64,000 bases of DNA, from the NCBI RefSeq assembly GCF_018474025.1, contig NZ_JAHCTA010000004.1:1-64000 (forward strand), read 5' to 3'. Position numbers and translations under genes: made by a program. This document shows, in pieces, positions 41,546 through 51,372 of the stretch (its first letter is position 1; each line of letters begins with the position of its first letter). Below the pieces are notes generated by a model, which was not told where the DNA came from, did no database searches, and saw only the letters and a program-made list of their open reading frames with translations. Source of the DNA: Alteromonas oceanisediminis (GTDB taxonomy: Bacteria > Pseudomonadota > Gammaproteobacteria > Enterobacterales > Alteromonadaceae).

Positions 41546-42454
41546 ATGAGAGATTCATCCAATTCTGCTGTTAGCAAACAGCGATATAGTTTTAACAAAC
41601 TACAAAAACGATTACGCCGTAACGTGGGCAAAGCGATCGCCGATTTTAATATGATTGAAGAAGGCGATCATGTCATGGTCTGCTTATCGGGCGGTAAAGA
41701 CAGTTATACGTTACTCGATAGCTTACGCTTTTCACAAAGTATCGCCCCGATCCGTTTTTCGATCACGGCGATTAATCTTGATCAAAAACAGCCGGGCTTC
41801 CCCGAGGATGTTCTACCCAGTTACCTTTCCAAACTTGGCGTCGCATTCAAAATTGTTCAGGAAGATACCTACAGTATCGTCAAAGACAAGATCCCCGAAG
41901 GCAAAACCACCTGTTCGTTGTGCTCGCGGCTTCGACGTGGCATTTTATACCGTACTGCGAAAGAAATTGGGGCAACCAAAATTGCGTTAGGACATCATCG
42001 CGACGACATGCTGGAAACCTTATTTCTTAATATGTTCCATGGCGGTAAGTTGAAATCGATGCCGCCTAAACTGGTCAGCGATAACGGTGAACATGTCGTG
42101 ATCCGACCGCTCGCCTACTGTAATGAAGCCGACATACGACGTTACTCTGACGCCCTGGCCTTCCCCATTATTCCGTGCAACCTGTGTGGTTCGCAGGAAA
42201 ACTTGCAGCGCAAGCAAATCAAACTCATGCTACAGGATTGGCACAAACGGTTCCCCGGAAGGATCGAGTCAATGTTTAAAGCAATGCAAAATATTGTGCC
42301 TTCGCACATGATTGACAGTCACTTATTTGATTTTAAAACGGTTGCTGCCAGCGGCCGCCATGAACCCGAGGGTGATATCGGCTTCGACGCGCCAGTATTC
42401 AACTCGCGACACAATGCTGATGACGATGATGAACCTCAGGTGATCTCCCTATGA
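41546..42454 (+). CDS. ttcA: tRNA 2-thiocytidine(32) synthetase TtcA
   Basis: 302 aa from ATG 41546, where the protein aligns with the E. coli start region ('[20 protein letters not shown]'); the frame opens at ATG 41477, overlapping the uspE stop, which would add 23 odd residues. PP-loop '[13 protein letters not shown]', Cys pairs '[10 protein letters not shown]' and '[12 protein letters not shown]' that hold the 4Fe-4S cluster. It thiolates cytidine 32 of certain tRNAs. Overlaps rssA by 4 bp. Confidence 0.95.
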   Translation: MRDSSNSAVSKQRYSFNKLQKRLRRNVGKAIADFNMIEEGDHVMVCLSGGKDSYTLLDSLRFSQSIAPIRFSITAINLDQKQPGFPEDVLPSYLSKLGVAFKIVQEDTYSIVKDKIPEGKTTCSLCSRLRRGILYRTAKEIGATKIALGHHRDDMLETLFLNMFHGGKLKSMPPKLVSDNGEHVVIRPLAYCNEADIRRYSDALAFPIIPCNLCGSQENLQRKQIKLMLQDWHKRFPGRIESMFKAMQNIVPSHMIDSHLFDFKTVAASGRHEPEGDIGFDAPVFNSRHNADDDDEPQVISL

Positions 42455-43350
42455 AGATTGGTTTAGCACTCGGTGCAGGCGCAGCCCGCGGTTGGACGCA
42501 CATTGGTGTGATTAAAGCGCTCGAAAAAATGGGTATTGAGATTGACATCGTCGCAGGCTGTTCTATCGGTGCCTATGTCGGCGCGGCTTATGCAAGCGGC
42601 CATTTGTTAGCACTGGAAGAGTGGGCGTCGTCGTTAACGGAGTGGCAGGTTTTCGCATTACTGGGCGTGGGTATACGCCGTGGCGGCCTCGCCAGCGGCC
42701 AAAAAGTATTTGATAAGTTGATGAACGATTTATGCTTCGAATCGTTTGAAGAAATGCACAAACCTTTCGCCGCTGTTGCGACCGATCTTTATAGCGGCCG
42801 CGAAGTTGTGTTCAATTCTGGAAAAATAGGCGATGCGATAAAGGCCTCGTGCGCAATCCCAGGATTATTCTCACCCGTTGAGCATGGTTCACGCTACCTC
42901 GTGGATGGCGCAGTGGTAAACCCCGTGCCGGTTAATCTATGCCGGCAACTGGGGGCTGACTTTGTTATCGCGGTTAACCTCAGCGCGGACTTTCGCCCTC
43001 AGGTGTTAGAGAAGTGTTCTGTTGATCATGAGAATATTCAGCGCAAAACTGATGATTTCTTTAATAGCAAAGTGTCTGTGCTACGCCAGTGGTTTTCACC
43101 CGATCCCAAGCCCGAAAAGAAGTCTACGCCTGGGATCATGGGCGTAATGAGCAGCTCACTGGAAATATTGCAAGCGCGAGTCACTCGCTCTCGCTTAGCC
43201 GGTGATCCGCCCGACATTCTGATTGAACCGCATCTGAGAGACGTTGGCTTGCTCGAGTTCCATCGTGCAGCGGAATTGAGTCAAAAAGGCGAAGAGAGTG
43301 TGTTACGACTCTCTGAGCAAATTAAGTATCAACTGCAACTTGTTGATTAA
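42451..43350 (+). CDS. rssA: Patatin-like phospholipase RssA
   Basis: 299 aa. Patatin-type Ser/Asp dyad: '[16 protein letters not shown]' (oxyanion), '[15 protein letters not shown]' (GxSxG) and '[11 protein letters not shown]' (DG[A/G]). E. coli RssA family members are predicted esterases or phospholipases of unknown physiological role. Its ATG overlaps the ttcA stop. A 7-bp hairpin follows the stop (43360). Confidence 0.92.
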   Translation: MKIGLALGAGAARGWTHIGVIKALEKMGIEIDIVAGCSIGAYVGAAYASGHLLALEEWASSLTEWQVFALLGVGIRRGGLASGQKVFDKLMNDLCFESFEEMHKPFAAVATDLYSGREVVFNSGKIGDAIKASCAIPGLFSPVEHGSRYLVDGAVVNPVPVNLCRQLGADFVIAVNLSADFRPQVLEKCSVDHENIQRKTDDFFNSKVSVLRQWFSPDPKPEKKSTPGIMGVMSSSLEILQARVTRSRLAGDPPDILIEPHLRDVGLLEFHRAAELSQKGEESVLRLSEQIKYQLQLVD

Positions 43351-43359
43351 CGCTGTATT

Positions 43360-43385
43360 CAGCGCTGGCTAGCGAGTTAGCGCTG
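43360..43385. terminator. Candidate bidirectional terminator between rssA and the DUF2987 gene
   Basis: CAGCGCT-N12-AGCGCTG, followed on the plus side by TTATT. It lies between convergent genes, its right arm inside the last codons of the reverse gene. The loop is long and the T-run short. Confidence 0.35.
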
Positions 43386-44007
43386 TTATTCGTTGCGGTG
43401 CAACGGGCAAATTCAGTGCCTTTGCCTGCGCCAACCATGCTTCCCTCAGCATCAACGTGCCATTCACGATGGCGGGTGCGCTGCTCGCTTGCGTACTAAG
43501 ATTAGGGTCCGCAAACTGCAGGGTTAGCCCATCGACTTGCGGCATCATAAACGATAAGAAACTGCCCATCTCATTAAAAAACGCATGGTATTGGCTGAGC
43601 AAAAAATCCAATTCGGCCTTAGAATACTGTGCTTTTAGATACTCTGGCTTTGTTTCAAGTTGCACAGACATATCGCATTGATTCGGCTTGTCCTGAACAT
43701 CAATTCGAACGATCGCGTCAGCCAGTTTCAATGCGCGTTCACTGGGCACGGTAAAGCGATTTTCGCGCGTCACGCTGAGCGGTATAGAATGTTTTTCTGT
43801 AACAATCGTTGCGCTGTCGATGATGCACAGCCTTGCTTCGTGAATATGCTGAAAGCCAAACCCGAATTGCAACGCCTGAGTATCCTCATTATCAAGTTTG
43901 CGTACATGACTGTAAAAACTCTTGTAGTCGACCTCAATTTGGTGCTTAGCGGCATTCGCTGAAACACTGAACGCCAGAGCAGCGCACAGTAGCCAAGTTA
44001 TTTTCAT
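43369..44007 (-). CDS. DUF2987-type exported protein
   Basis: 212 aa. A signal peptide (MKITWLLCAALAFSVSANA) is followed by a soluble domain with 'QIEVDYKSFYSHVRKLDNED', 'LQFGFGFQHIHEARLCIID' and a conserved 'MGSFLSFMMPQVDGLTLQF'. This is the pattern of DUF2987, found in Alteromonadales and Vibrionales; no function known. Its start overlaps the Bax gene stop by 4 bp. Confidence 0.8.
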   Translation of the reverse strand: MKITWLLCAALAFSVSANAAKHQIEVDYKSFYSHVRKLDNEDTQALQFGFGFQHIHEARLCIIDSATIVTEKHSIPLSVTRENRFTVPSERALKLADAIVRIDVQDKPNQCDMSVQLETKPEYLKAQYSKAELDFLLSQYHAFFNEMGSFLSFMMPQVDGLTLQFADPNLSTQASSAPAIVNGTLMLREAWLAQAKALNLPVAPQRITALTR

Positions 44008-44810
44008 ACGCCGATATACTCTTGGTTAATTCTAATCATATGTTGCAATTCGTCGATGTAATCTTCTCCACGCTCTGAATAGCGCATCAGACCCTCACTC
44101 AAGGCTATAGCGGTAATTTCCTGTTGATTCTCTCTGAGCGTTCGGCGAATTTCACGCAAGTGCTTATACGCGGGATGGCGGTTTAAATTGCGCAGATAGA
44201 CGTAGGTAGCTCGACTTAAATCGTCAAACTTAGCGACCTCGTGCGCCGCGTCATCATTGCGGCGCTTAGGCACAAACCCACAGCCTTTTTTAAAACACCA
44301 CAACCCATAAAAGTTATAGCCGTTTCGAGCAAATCTGGATGTACCCCAGGCACTCTCATTGGCCGCTTGCACAAGTGCGAGTTCAGCAGGAATAATATCG
44401 ACCCGCATCAGCAACACTTCAAACTGCTGTGCCAACGGCAATTCTTGGTCGATGTTATACTCTTCAACTAACCACGCTAAGCGCTCCTGTTGAAGTGGCG
44501 AAAGTTCTCCGGTTTGTTTGAATTCCTCGAACATCGATTTCACAATCAAACGCAAACTCAATATATACTCGTTCTGCTGCTCTACGACCGGAAGTAAATA
44601 TTGAAAGAAAGCGGACTTTTTATCCTGAACGCGCTCAAATTCGCTGAAATCGGGTACCTCATCGTCGATTTCAGCAACCGGAATGTCGGGTAAAACGTTC
44701 GGTTTCTGCCACAGTGATGTGATTAGAATTGCGGCAATAGCAACGATGGCGGCAGCAATCCAAACCGCCTTCTTCTGGTAGATAGGTTTAGCGTCTTGAT
44801 TATGCGTCAA
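44004..44810 (-). CDS. Bax-family glucosaminidase, inner-membrane anchored
   Basis: 268 aa from TTG 44810, chosen because GGAGGGG lies 8 nt upstream; an ATG-rich extension to 44924 would overlap the previous gene by over 100 bp. One transmembrane helix (AVWIAAAIVAIAAILITSLW) then a periplasmic domain. 'ELALVQAANESAWGTSRFA', 'GYNFYGLWCFKKGCGFVP' and 'AHEVAKFDDLSRATYVYLRN' are the mannosyl-glycoprotein endo-beta-N-acetylglucosaminidase (Bax) motifs with the catalytic Glu in NESAWG. It should cleave peptidoglycan glycan strands. Confidence 0.88.
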   Translation of the reverse strand: MTHNQDAKPIYQKKAVWIAAAIVAIAAILITSLWQKPNVLPDIPVAEIDDEVPDFSEFERVQDKKSAFFQYLLPVVEQQNEYILSLRLIVKSMFEEFKQTGELSPLQQERLAWLVEEYNIDQELPLAQQFEVLLMRVDIIPAELALVQAANESAWGTSRFARNGYNFYGLWCFKKGCGFVPKRRNDDAAHEVAKFDDLSRATYVYLRNLNRHPAYKHLREIRRTLRENQQEITAIALSEGLMRYSERGEDYIDELQHMIRINQEYIGV

Positions 44811-45561
44811 AGGTTGACCCCTCCGGACTATTGGAAACCACATCGAGGTCTCCATGGCCAAACAACTGCTCGTAGAGCACCCCTTTGGCATTAAAATATA
44901 GCGGTATAACCCATACGAGGCCAATACCTAATGTGAGAATGGCGATAAAAAACAACGCAAATGTGATGAGAAAAAACACAACAAATTGCCCAAGATACTT
45001 ATTCACAACACGTATAGAGAGCATAATGGCACTCAGTGCTGTCATCTTTTTATCGGCAATGAGAGGCAGGGTAAAGGTTGTCGCAATGGCCAAATAAAGG
45101 CCCGGTAACACCAATAAACGTAAACCCACCTGAACCAATATCGACGCTATCAACGAACCAAGCGCCAAAATGATGGTGAGCGAAATCCATTGGAACAGAT
45201 CACTTACTTCGATGTGTTTTCCGCGTGCTTTTGAAATCCCCATCATCATCATACCGGCCATGAGGGGAGATAAGATCAATACCAGCACGATATCAATCAC
45301 AGCGCGAGGCGTCGCATCAAGACTGTTGTAATTCTCTAAACTCACATTTAACACAGACAATGCAAGGTACAAACAAACGACAACTACCGTAAAAATTATC
45401 GCAGCCGCCAACGCAAATGTGCCGAACGACTGTCGCGTCAGAGTATTCCCGCGACGAAAAGCGTCGATTGCGTTGATCGCGATGTCACCTTGCAATGCTT
45501 TACGGATTTGGGCATCGTTTTTATGGTTGTTAGGCGGAGGGTTCACGCTGTTTTCTGACAT
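44800..45561 (-). CDS. Polytopic membrane protein, YciC/UPF0259-like
   Basis: 253 aa. After a 45-residue soluble N-terminus ('KALQGDIAINAIDAFRRGNT') there are five or six hydrophobic segments. The layout resembles YciC/UPF0259 or DUF975-type proteins; no catalytic motif visible. It is upstream of and overlaps the Bax gene, suggesting an envelope role. Function unknown. Confidence 0.7.
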   Translation of the reverse strand: MSENSVNPPPNNHKNDAQIRKALQGDIAINAIDAFRRGNTLTRQSFGTFALAAAIIFTVVVVCLYLALSVLNVSLENYNSLDATPRAVIDIVLVLILSPLMAGMMMMGISKARGKHIEVSDLFQWISLTIILALGSLIASILVQVGLRLLVLPGLYLAIATTFTLPLIADKKMTALSAIMLSIRVVNKYLGQFVVFFLITFALFFIAILTLGIGLVWVIPLYFNAKGVLYEQLFGHGDLDVVSNSPEGSTFDA

Positions 45562-45654
45562 GTTTAATGATTACCTGTATTTCTCAGCGTTCATTATAAC
45601 GCACTCGCAGGCGACAAAATACAACTTGGCCTCAACATGGGCGCGCTTACACTG

Positions 45655-46308
45655 TCACGCTGGTTGAAATAGGACTAAGTTTGCAGCCAATATTACCAGT
45701 AGTACACCCATCGCTCGATCTAACAAATAGCCCTTTGTACCAATAAACCCAGCGATCCGGCTGGTAGACAACAAAAAAGATAACAGGCAAAACCATGCGC
45801 CTGTCGCGATACTCAGATAAATACCATACAGTGCCTGAACTGCGATGGGCGTTTGAATTGAGATCACCACGGTAAACACCGACATAAAAAACAATGTCGC
45901 CTTCGGATTCAGACCATTGGTAAGAAAACCAATCCAAAACCCTTTACGTAACGACATTGTCACCTGAGTGATGTTATTTAGCTTACTTGAAGGAGCGGAA
46001 TCGGAAGGCTTTGCACGTAATGCTCCCCACGCTAACCACAGAAGATAGGCTGCGGCCACGTAGCTAAAAATTGAATACAGCCAAGGGGTCGTCTTTATCA
46101 CTAAACTGATGCCCAGCAATGAGTAGGCGATATGCAGCAAAATACCGCAGCCAATGCCGATACTGGTAGCAAAAGCAACCTGCCGCCCATAGCGAATACT
46201 ATGCTTAACAACAATGGCAAAATCTGGTCCGGGGCTGACAACCGCAAGCAGATGGATACTTGCGATGGTGAGAAACTCAAGCCAGTAAAGTTGTACAAAT
46301 TCGTTCAT
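45655..46308 (-). CDS. LysE/RhtB-family amino-acid exporter
   Basis: 217 aa with five or six transmembrane segments. The N-terminal 'LLAVVSPGPDFAIVVKHSIR' (PGP signature) and 'GFLTNGLNPKATLFFMSVF' are characteristic RhtB motifs. It exports amino acids or derivatives such as homoserine or threonine; substrate not predictable. Single gene between the membrane protein at 44800 and sseA. Confidence 0.93.
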   Translation of the reverse strand: MNEFVQLYWLEFLTIASIHLLAVVSPGPDFAIVVKHSIRYGRQVAFATSIGIGCGILLHIAYSLLGISLVIKTTPWLYSIFSYVAAAYLLWLAWGALRAKPSDSAPSSKLNNITQVTMSLRKGFWIGFLTNGLNPKATLFFMSVFTVVISIQTPIAVQALYGIYLSIATGAWFCLLSFLLSTSRIAGFIGTKGYLLDRAMGVLLVILAANLVLFQPA

Positions 46309-46342
46309 TGAAACCTAGCGCCTGTTGATCTTTCATTATAGA

Positions 46343-47191
46343 TTATTTGTCGTGCTGCGATGATTGCTGAATGGGAAGCGTGTTATCCCCTCCCCACTCT
46401 GTCCATGAGCCGTCGTACACACTGATTTGAGTATAGCCAGCAACGTGTGCAGCCAGCGCTAAAACACATGCTGTGACGCCTGAGCCACAGCTAAAGATTA
46501 GCTGATCATGTTTTTTAACGCCTGCACGTTCAAAAAGACGCTTTAACTCTGTTGCGGATTTTAGGCAACCGTCGCTGAGTACATCAGTGAAAGGCATATT
46601 GATAGAACCCGGAATGTGCCCGGAGCGCACACCATCACGCGGTTCCGCGGCTTTACCTTCAAAGCGCGCCTGACTGCGTGCATCAATGACTTTGAAATTA
46701 GCGCTACCGATGTTTTTGAGTATTGTTTCTTTATCGCACCACGCTGAAATATCATTCTGAGCGGTAAAATTGCCAACTGGCATATCGGTCACTGGCTGGC
46801 TGAGTGTTTTTAGCTGACGCTGCGTCCACGCCGATAATCCCCCGTCCAAAATTGCACACTTCAGATGCCCCATGCTACGCAACATGTACCACACGCGCGC
46901 CGACGAAAAAATACCCTTGGTATCGTAAACAACTATCGTGTCCGTGTTGTTTAAGCCAAGTCGCTTGGCTTCTTGTTCAAAAGTAAATTCGTCTGGGTGT
47001 GTGTGCGGAAGTGTTGCGTTTTCTGCCACGAAATCGTTTTCGAAGTCAAACAGCCTCGCGCCGGGTATGATCATACCGTCTAAAGACTCGTTCATTCCGG
47101 TGATGATATCACCCATGCGTGTGTACAAAACCACCACATCATTCTGGTGATAGCGTGCTTCTAACCAGGTTGCGGAAACGAGTGGATTCAC
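46343..47191 (-). CDS. sseA: 3-mercaptopyruvate/thiosulfate sulfurtransferase (two rhodanese domains)
   Basis: 282 aa. Inactive N-terminal rhodanese ('TDTIVVYDTKGIFSSARVWY', 'AILDGGLSAWTQRQL') and active C-terminal one with 'FSCGSGVTACVLALAAHVAG' (CGSGVT, the loop typical of mercaptopyruvate sulfurtransferases) and 'VYDGSWTEWG'. It moves sulfur to thiols or cyanide in the cytoplasm. Not operonic with its neighbours. The 150 bp between its start and tRNA-Leu hold nothing I can identify. Confidence 0.93.
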   Translation of the reverse strand: MNPLVSATWLEARYHQNDVVVLYTRMGDIITGMNESLDGMIIPGARLFDFENDFVAENATLPHTHPDEFTFEQEAKRLGLNNTDTIVVYDTKGIFSSARVWYMLRSMGHLKCAILDGGLSAWTQRQLKTLSQPVTDMPVGNFTAQNDISAWCDKETILKNIGSANFKVIDARSQARFEGKAAEPRDGVRSGHIPGSINMPFTDVLSDGCLKSATELKRLFERAGVKKHDQLIFSCGSGVTACVLALAAHVAGYTQISVYDGSWTEWGGDNTLPIQQSSQHDK

Positions 47192-47341
47192 AGTAAAAAA
47201 CTCTTGCGTTGCTTATCATTACGACACGCATAGTCTGTGATGCAAAGTGGCGATAATCAAGTAATAATGTCGTTGATAGACGACGAGAGCCATTAAATGA
47301 AAGCACGTGATGCAGCAATTCATTAACTCGATGATGATAAA

Positions 47342-47428
47342 TGGTGCCCGGGGCCGGACTTGAACCGGCACACGCTAACGCGCGAGGGATTTTAAATCCC
47401 TTGTGTCTACCAATTTCACCACCCGGGC
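47342..47428 (-). tRNA. tRNA-Leu (anticodon TAA)
   Basis: 87-nt class II tRNA with encoded CCA. Acceptor GCCCGGG/CCCGGGC, D-loop 'AAATTGGTAGACA', anticodon loop with TAA, long variable arm, and T-loop GGTTCAAGTCC. Last of a three-tRNA leftward cluster as in E. coli glyW-cysT-leuZ. Confidence 0.97.
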
Positions 47429-47462
47429 GAGGATGGTTGCAGTCATCACTGCACTCAATATA

Positions 47463-47536
47463 TGGAGGCGGAACCCGGAGTCGAACCGAGATCCACGGAT
47501 TTGCAATCCGCTGCATAGCCATTCTGCCATTCCGCC
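47463..47536 (-). tRNA. tRNA-Cys (anticodon GCA)
   Basis: 74 nt with encoded CCA. Acceptor GGCGGAA/TTCCGCC, discriminator T as expected for tRNA-Cys, anticodon GCA in GATTGCAAATC, T-loop GGTTCGACTCC. Confidence 0.97.
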
Positions 47537-47570
47537 ATACAAAGAGCTGGAAACGTTGACTCCAATAAAT

Positions 47571-47646
<76 letters not shown>

Positions 47647-47756
47647 TTGCAACGTGGGAGCGAATTCTACCGACAAAGTCAAAGCTGTCAACCTCTAAAC
47701 AGTTTGTTTGCTGCGTTTTTAAGCGACTTTTGTGCAAGAGACGCAAATTTGCACAA

Positions 47757-48323
47757 TTACTGACTGAGCTTAAGGTGTTTCCATGCCGCTTGTGTGTAAG
47801 TCAACATTGACCATACAGACAACGCCGCCGAGATGTACAACAAAATATAGCCCAAGCTAACCCAGTAAATACGCACGCCCATAAAATACTCCAGCCCCGA
47901 CAGCAATCCAATGAGTGCCAGCATTTGTGCCATGGTTTTCGCTTTGCCGGTAAAATTCACCTTGACCACATCACTCAAGCCATGTTTTCCCATCCATTCA
48001 CGTAAGGCTGAGATATAAATTTCGCGCATCATCAGAATGATTGCTGGCACAGTGATCCAAGGCGTTGCGTAGGTATGCGTGATCATCAGCAGAGCGGCGC
48101 CCACAATGAGCTTGTCTGCTACAGGGTCAAGAAAAGCGCCAAAAGGCGTGCTTTGCTGAAGTTTGCGAGCTAAATACCCGTCGAACCAATCAGTAATCGC
48201 GGCCAACCAAAAAATAAAGGCACCGGTGTATTGAGCCCAGCGCCAGTCTAAAAAGTAAACAATAACAAAAATAGGTATCAGGATGACACGAAAGACGGTG
48301 ACGATGTTCGGAATGGTCCACAC
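47757..48323 (-). CDS. pgsA: Phosphatidylglycerophosphate synthase
   Basis: 188 aa, about five transmembrane helices. The CDP-alcohol phosphatidyltransferase motif is complete: 'DWFDGYLARKLQQSTPFGAF' then 'LDPVADKL' (D-x2-DG-x2-AR-x8-G-x3-D-x3-D). It makes phosphatidylglycerophosphate from CDP-diacylglycerol and glycerol-3-phosphate in the inner membrane. It follows uvrC by 61 bp, an order kept in E. coli. Confidence 0.97.
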   Translation of the reverse strand: MWTIPNIVTVFRVILIPIFVIVYFLDWRWAQYTGAFIFWLAAITDWFDGYLARKLQQSTPFGAFLDPVADKLIVGAALLMITHTYATPWITVPAIILMMREIYISALREWMGKHGLSDVVKVNFTGKAKTMAQMLALIGLLSGLEYFMGVRIYWVSLGYILLYISAALSVWSMLTYTQAAWKHLKLSQ

Positions 48324-48384
48324 GAAAAATGCTGCTCTACTTCAAAAAGATCCTGCCTGAGTGTACACAACCATAGGGCAAAAG

Positions 48385-50211
48385 TTAACTGTGCAGGTGA
48401 TCATAGATGATCTCTGCAAGATCGCTGCTAACACCGGGTACGTTCGCAATCTCATCTTTACTGGCCTTTTTCAACCCATGCAGCCCCCCCATATACTTCA
48501 ACAGTGCCTGACGTCTTTTTGCCCCAATTCCCGGAATAGATTCCAGCGACGAAGTGGTTTTAATTTTCTGGCGACGATTGCGGTGCCCTGCGATAGCAAA
48601 ACGGTGTGACTCATCACGAATATGTTGGATCAGATGCAGTGCTACTGAGTCGGCATCCATTGGAATGGTTTCGTGGGTTCCTTCAATGATCAACGTTTCC
48701 AGCCCCGGCTTACGCGTTGTGCCTTTAGCAACACCAATAAGCAACGGCTTTTTCTCGTACTGCCAATCCGCGAAACATTCCTCCGCTTGCGCTAACTGCC
48801 CTTTTCCACCATCAATTAACAGAATATCGGGAATTTTATCTTCATCCTGCACTTTGCCATAACGCCGCGTTAACGCTTGCGCCATTGCAGCATAATCATC
48901 ACCGGGTGTAATGCCTTCAATGTTATAACGCCGATAATCACTCTTGAGCGGCCCATCTCGATTGAATACCACACAAGATGCAACCGTTTGCTGACCCGAG
49001 GTGTGGCTAATATCGAAACACTCCATACGCTGGATGGTTTGATCCCATTGCAAAATCCGCTCTAACTCAATGTATCGGGCCATCACGGATTTTTGCTGGT
49101 TTTGATGTGCGTCTAACGCATTTTGTGCATTGCTGTTGGCTAATTCGAGATAGCGACGTTTTTCGTCCCTCACGCCGTTATATAATTTAACGCGATACCC
49201 TGCCTCTGTGCTTAACAGTGACTCAATCGCTTGTTTGTTTTCAAGCGCAACGGGGATCACAATTTGCTTCGGAATGGTTTTATTGCCAGCCAAATAGAAC
49301 TGTGTCAAAAACGCGGTAAATACTTCGGTTTCATCAGTCAGTGAAGGCACCTTGGGGAAAAAAGACTTACTACCTAACATCTGATTATCGCGAATGAACA
49401 AGCCTTGCAGACATGCCCCGCCGCGTCTTACCGCCATACCAAATACGTCAAGTTCCTGTTGCGTACCCGCAACAAATTGCTGCTCTTGAATTTTACGCAA
49501 TGCCGAAATTTGATCCCGATAGCGGGCGGCAGCCTCAAAGTTAAGCTGCTCACTGGCCGCATCCATACGCTCAACCAGCGCCTGAATAACTTCTTTATTG
49601 CGCCCTTTCAAAAACAGTTTGACCCACTCTACTTGCTGCGCATATTCTTCATCAGATACGTGTCCTTTGACACATGGCGCTGAACAGCGCTGCATCTGGT
49701 ATTGAAGGCACGGGCGCGTGCGCGCTCTATAATAGCTGTCTTCACATTGCCGAACCGGGAAAATACGCTGCATGGAACGTAAACTCTCTCGCACAGACCA
49801 CGCGCTTGGGTATGGCCCAAAATAATCGCCCTTGGCTTTTTTAGTACCCCGATGAAACGCAAGTCGTGGATGCTGATGACCCGATAAGAAAATATAAGGA
49901 TATGATTTATCATCACGTAGTACCACGTTGTAACGCGGTTTATACTTTTTGATAAAATTGTTTTCGAGGAGAAACGCTTCTGTCTCACTATTGACCACGG
50001 TCACATCAATATGGTCGATATTGGCCACTAAAGCGCGGGTTTTGGCGTTATCGTGCTGACTGCGAAAATAACTGGAAACGCGGTTTTTCAGATTCTTCGC
50101 TTTACCGACATAAATGACCTCATCCTTCGCATCGTACATGCGATAAACACCGGGCTTGTGAGTGAGGTGGCTAAGGTACTTGTCGAGATCGAAGGCGTTA
50201 TCAGCTGGCAT
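48385..50211 (-). CDS. uvrC: Excinuclease ABC subunit C
   Basis: 608 aa. GIY-YIG nuclease at the N-terminus ('GVYRMYDAKDEVIYVGKAKN'), Cys cluster 'CLQYQMQRCSAPC', UVR motif near 200-235 ('EQLNFEAAARYRDQISALRK'), RNase-H-like nuclease with 'CFDISHTSGQ' and 'LLIDGGKGQLAQA', and HhH tail 'SIPGIGAKRRQALLKYMGG'. It makes both incisions in nucleotide excision repair. ATG adjoins the uvrY stop with no gap. Confidence 0.97.
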   Translation of the reverse strand: MPADNAFDLDKYLSHLTHKPGVYRMYDAKDEVIYVGKAKNLKNRVSSYFRSQHDNAKTRALVANIDHIDVTVVNSETEAFLLENNFIKKYKPRYNVVLRDDKSYPYIFLSGHQHPRLAFHRGTKKAKGDYFGPYPSAWSVRESLRSMQRIFPVRQCEDSYYRARTRPCLQYQMQRCSAPCVKGHVSDEEYAQQVEWVKLFLKGRNKEVIQALVERMDAASEQLNFEAAARYRDQISALRKIQEQQFVAGTQQELDVFGMAVRRGGACLQGLFIRDNQMLGSKSFFPKVPSLTDETEVFTAFLTQFYLAGNKTIPKQIVIPVALENKQAIESLLSTEAGYRVKLYNGVRDEKRRYLELANSNAQNALDAHQNQQKSVMARYIELERILQWDQTIQRMECFDISHTSGQQTVASCVVFNRDGPLKSDYRRYNIEGITPGDDYAAMAQALTRRYGKVQDEDKIPDILLIDGGKGQLAQAEECFADWQYEKKPLLIGVAKGTTRKPGLETLIIEGTHETIPMDADSVALHLIQHIRDESHRFAIAGHRNRRQKIKTTSSLESIPGIGAKRRQALLKYMGGLHGLKKASKDEIANVPGVSSDLAEIIYDHLHS

Positions 50212-50856
50212 CTACAATTGATCAGATTGGATGAGTTTGTGCCGCAACGCTAAATGAGTGAGTTCTACATCAGAACTCACTTGCAACTTCTCAAACATAC
50301 GGTAACGGTAGGTATTTACTGTTTTGGCACTAATATGGAGATAACTGGCGATATCGGGCACTTTTTGCCCGCGGGTCAACATCATGGTGATTTCTAGTTC
50401 TCGATCACTGAGTTGATCAAACGGATTAGAGTCGGTTAATTCTAACTGCCCGAGCGCCACCTGTTGAGCAATGTCAGGTGCCAGATATTTCTGACCTGCG
50501 GCCACTTTGTAAATTGCATTGATCACTTCTGTTGGCTCTGCATCTTTCGTCAGAAACCCAAATGCCCCCATTTGCATCACTTTCGCCGGAATAGGATGGT
50601 CCTTTTGCATCGATAAACCAATAACGCGCGTGTTTTCAGACATACGCATAATTAACCGAGTTGCTTCTAAGCCTCCCATACCAGGCATATTGACGTCCAT
50701 CAGGACAACGTCAGGTGCATTTTTCCGGCAAATAGCCACGGCTTCCTCGCCGCTCTTTGCCTGATCAACAATTCGAAAGTCGCTCACATCTTCTAAAATC
50801 CGTTTAATGCCTGTGCGAACAAGATCATGGTCGTCAACTAGAAGAATTTTTATCAC
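50212..50856 (-). CDS. uvrY: UvrY/GacA-type response regulator
   Basis: 214 aa. Receiver domain with 'LLVDDHDLVRTGIKR' and phospho-acceptor Asp in 'DVVLMDVNMPGMGG', then LuxR-type helix-turn-helix 'LSDRELEITMMLTRGQKVPD' to 'ISAKTVNTYRYRMFEKL'. It is the partner of the BarA/GacS kinase (not in window) and drives CsrB/C-type small RNA. Co-transcribed with uvrC. Confidence 0.96.
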   Translation of the reverse strand: MIKILLVDDHDLVRTGIKRILEDVSDFRIVDQAKSGEEAVAICRKNAPDVVLMDVNMPGMGGLEATRLIMRMSENTRVIGLSMQKDHPIPAKVMQMGAFGFLTKDAEPTEVINAIYKVAAGQKYLAPDIAQQVALGQLELTDSNPFDQLSDRELEITMMLTRGQKVPDIASYLHISAKTVNTYRYRMFEKLQVSSDVELTHLALRHKLIQSDQL

Positions 50857-50995
50857 GTTATGTTCTTACTGTTTAGGTGGAGAATCCGCGCGCAGCATTT
50901 TACTACACACCCACAAAGAGGCAACACACCTCAAAATAAAGGCATAATGTTAACCGACTATTGTGGGAATGACAGCAAAAATAGCCAGAGTAGAA

Positions 50996-51021
50996 AGCAA
51001 AAAACCCGCCGAAGCGGGTTT
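50996..51021 (-). terminator. Rho-independent terminator after tRNA-Ser
   Basis: On the minus strand AAACCCGC-TTCG-GCGGGTTT followed by TTTT. An 8-bp stem with a stable UUCG tetraloop, 11 bp downstream of the tRNA 3' end. Confidence 0.9.
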
Positions 51022-51031
51022 CTTTATGTTT

Positions 51032-51123
51032 TGGCGGAGAGGGAGGGATTCGAACCCCCGGAAGGTTTGACCCTTCGCCTGATTTCAAGTCAGGTGCATT
51101 CAACCGAGCTCTGCCACCTCTCC
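51032..51123 (-). tRNA. tRNA-Ser (anticodon TGA)
   Basis: 92-nt class II tRNA with encoded CCA. Acceptor GGAGAGG/CCTCTCC, discriminator G, anticodon TGA in ACTTGAAAT, long variable arm, T-loop GGTTCGAATCC. It neighbours yccA as serT does in E. coli. Confidence 0.97.
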
Positions 51124-51318
51124 AAGTGGGGCGAATATTAAAGGGCTACCTTTGGCTTGTAAAGTCTAAACTTAAAAAAAATGACTGTTTGCACAGGTTT
51201 TAATCACATCGTACAGCTTTGATGCAATTCATCGTTAAAACAGTTGGTTTAAATGATGAATTCACTTGAAAAATGGAACCAAAGACCATACAACATGCAC
51301 TAAGATTGTGGGGTTGTG

Positions 51319-51324
51319 TATAAT
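51319..51324 (+). promoter_or_regulatory. Candidate -10 box for yccA
   Basis: TATAAT lies 49 bp before ATG 51373. No good -35 hexamer is seen at 16-18 bp (TGCACT at 17 bp). The rest of 51124-51318 shows nothing definite. Confidence 0.35.
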
Positions 51325-51372
51325 CACACTTTCCTAAAGAAAACTCAGTTATGACACCTGTTGGAGGGTAAA

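Noticed and set aside
50860-51141. Plus-strand frame with an 'EREGFEPPEGLTL' peptide.
   Set aside because: It is a read-through of the tRNA-Ser gene on the opposite strand; no independent coding evidence.
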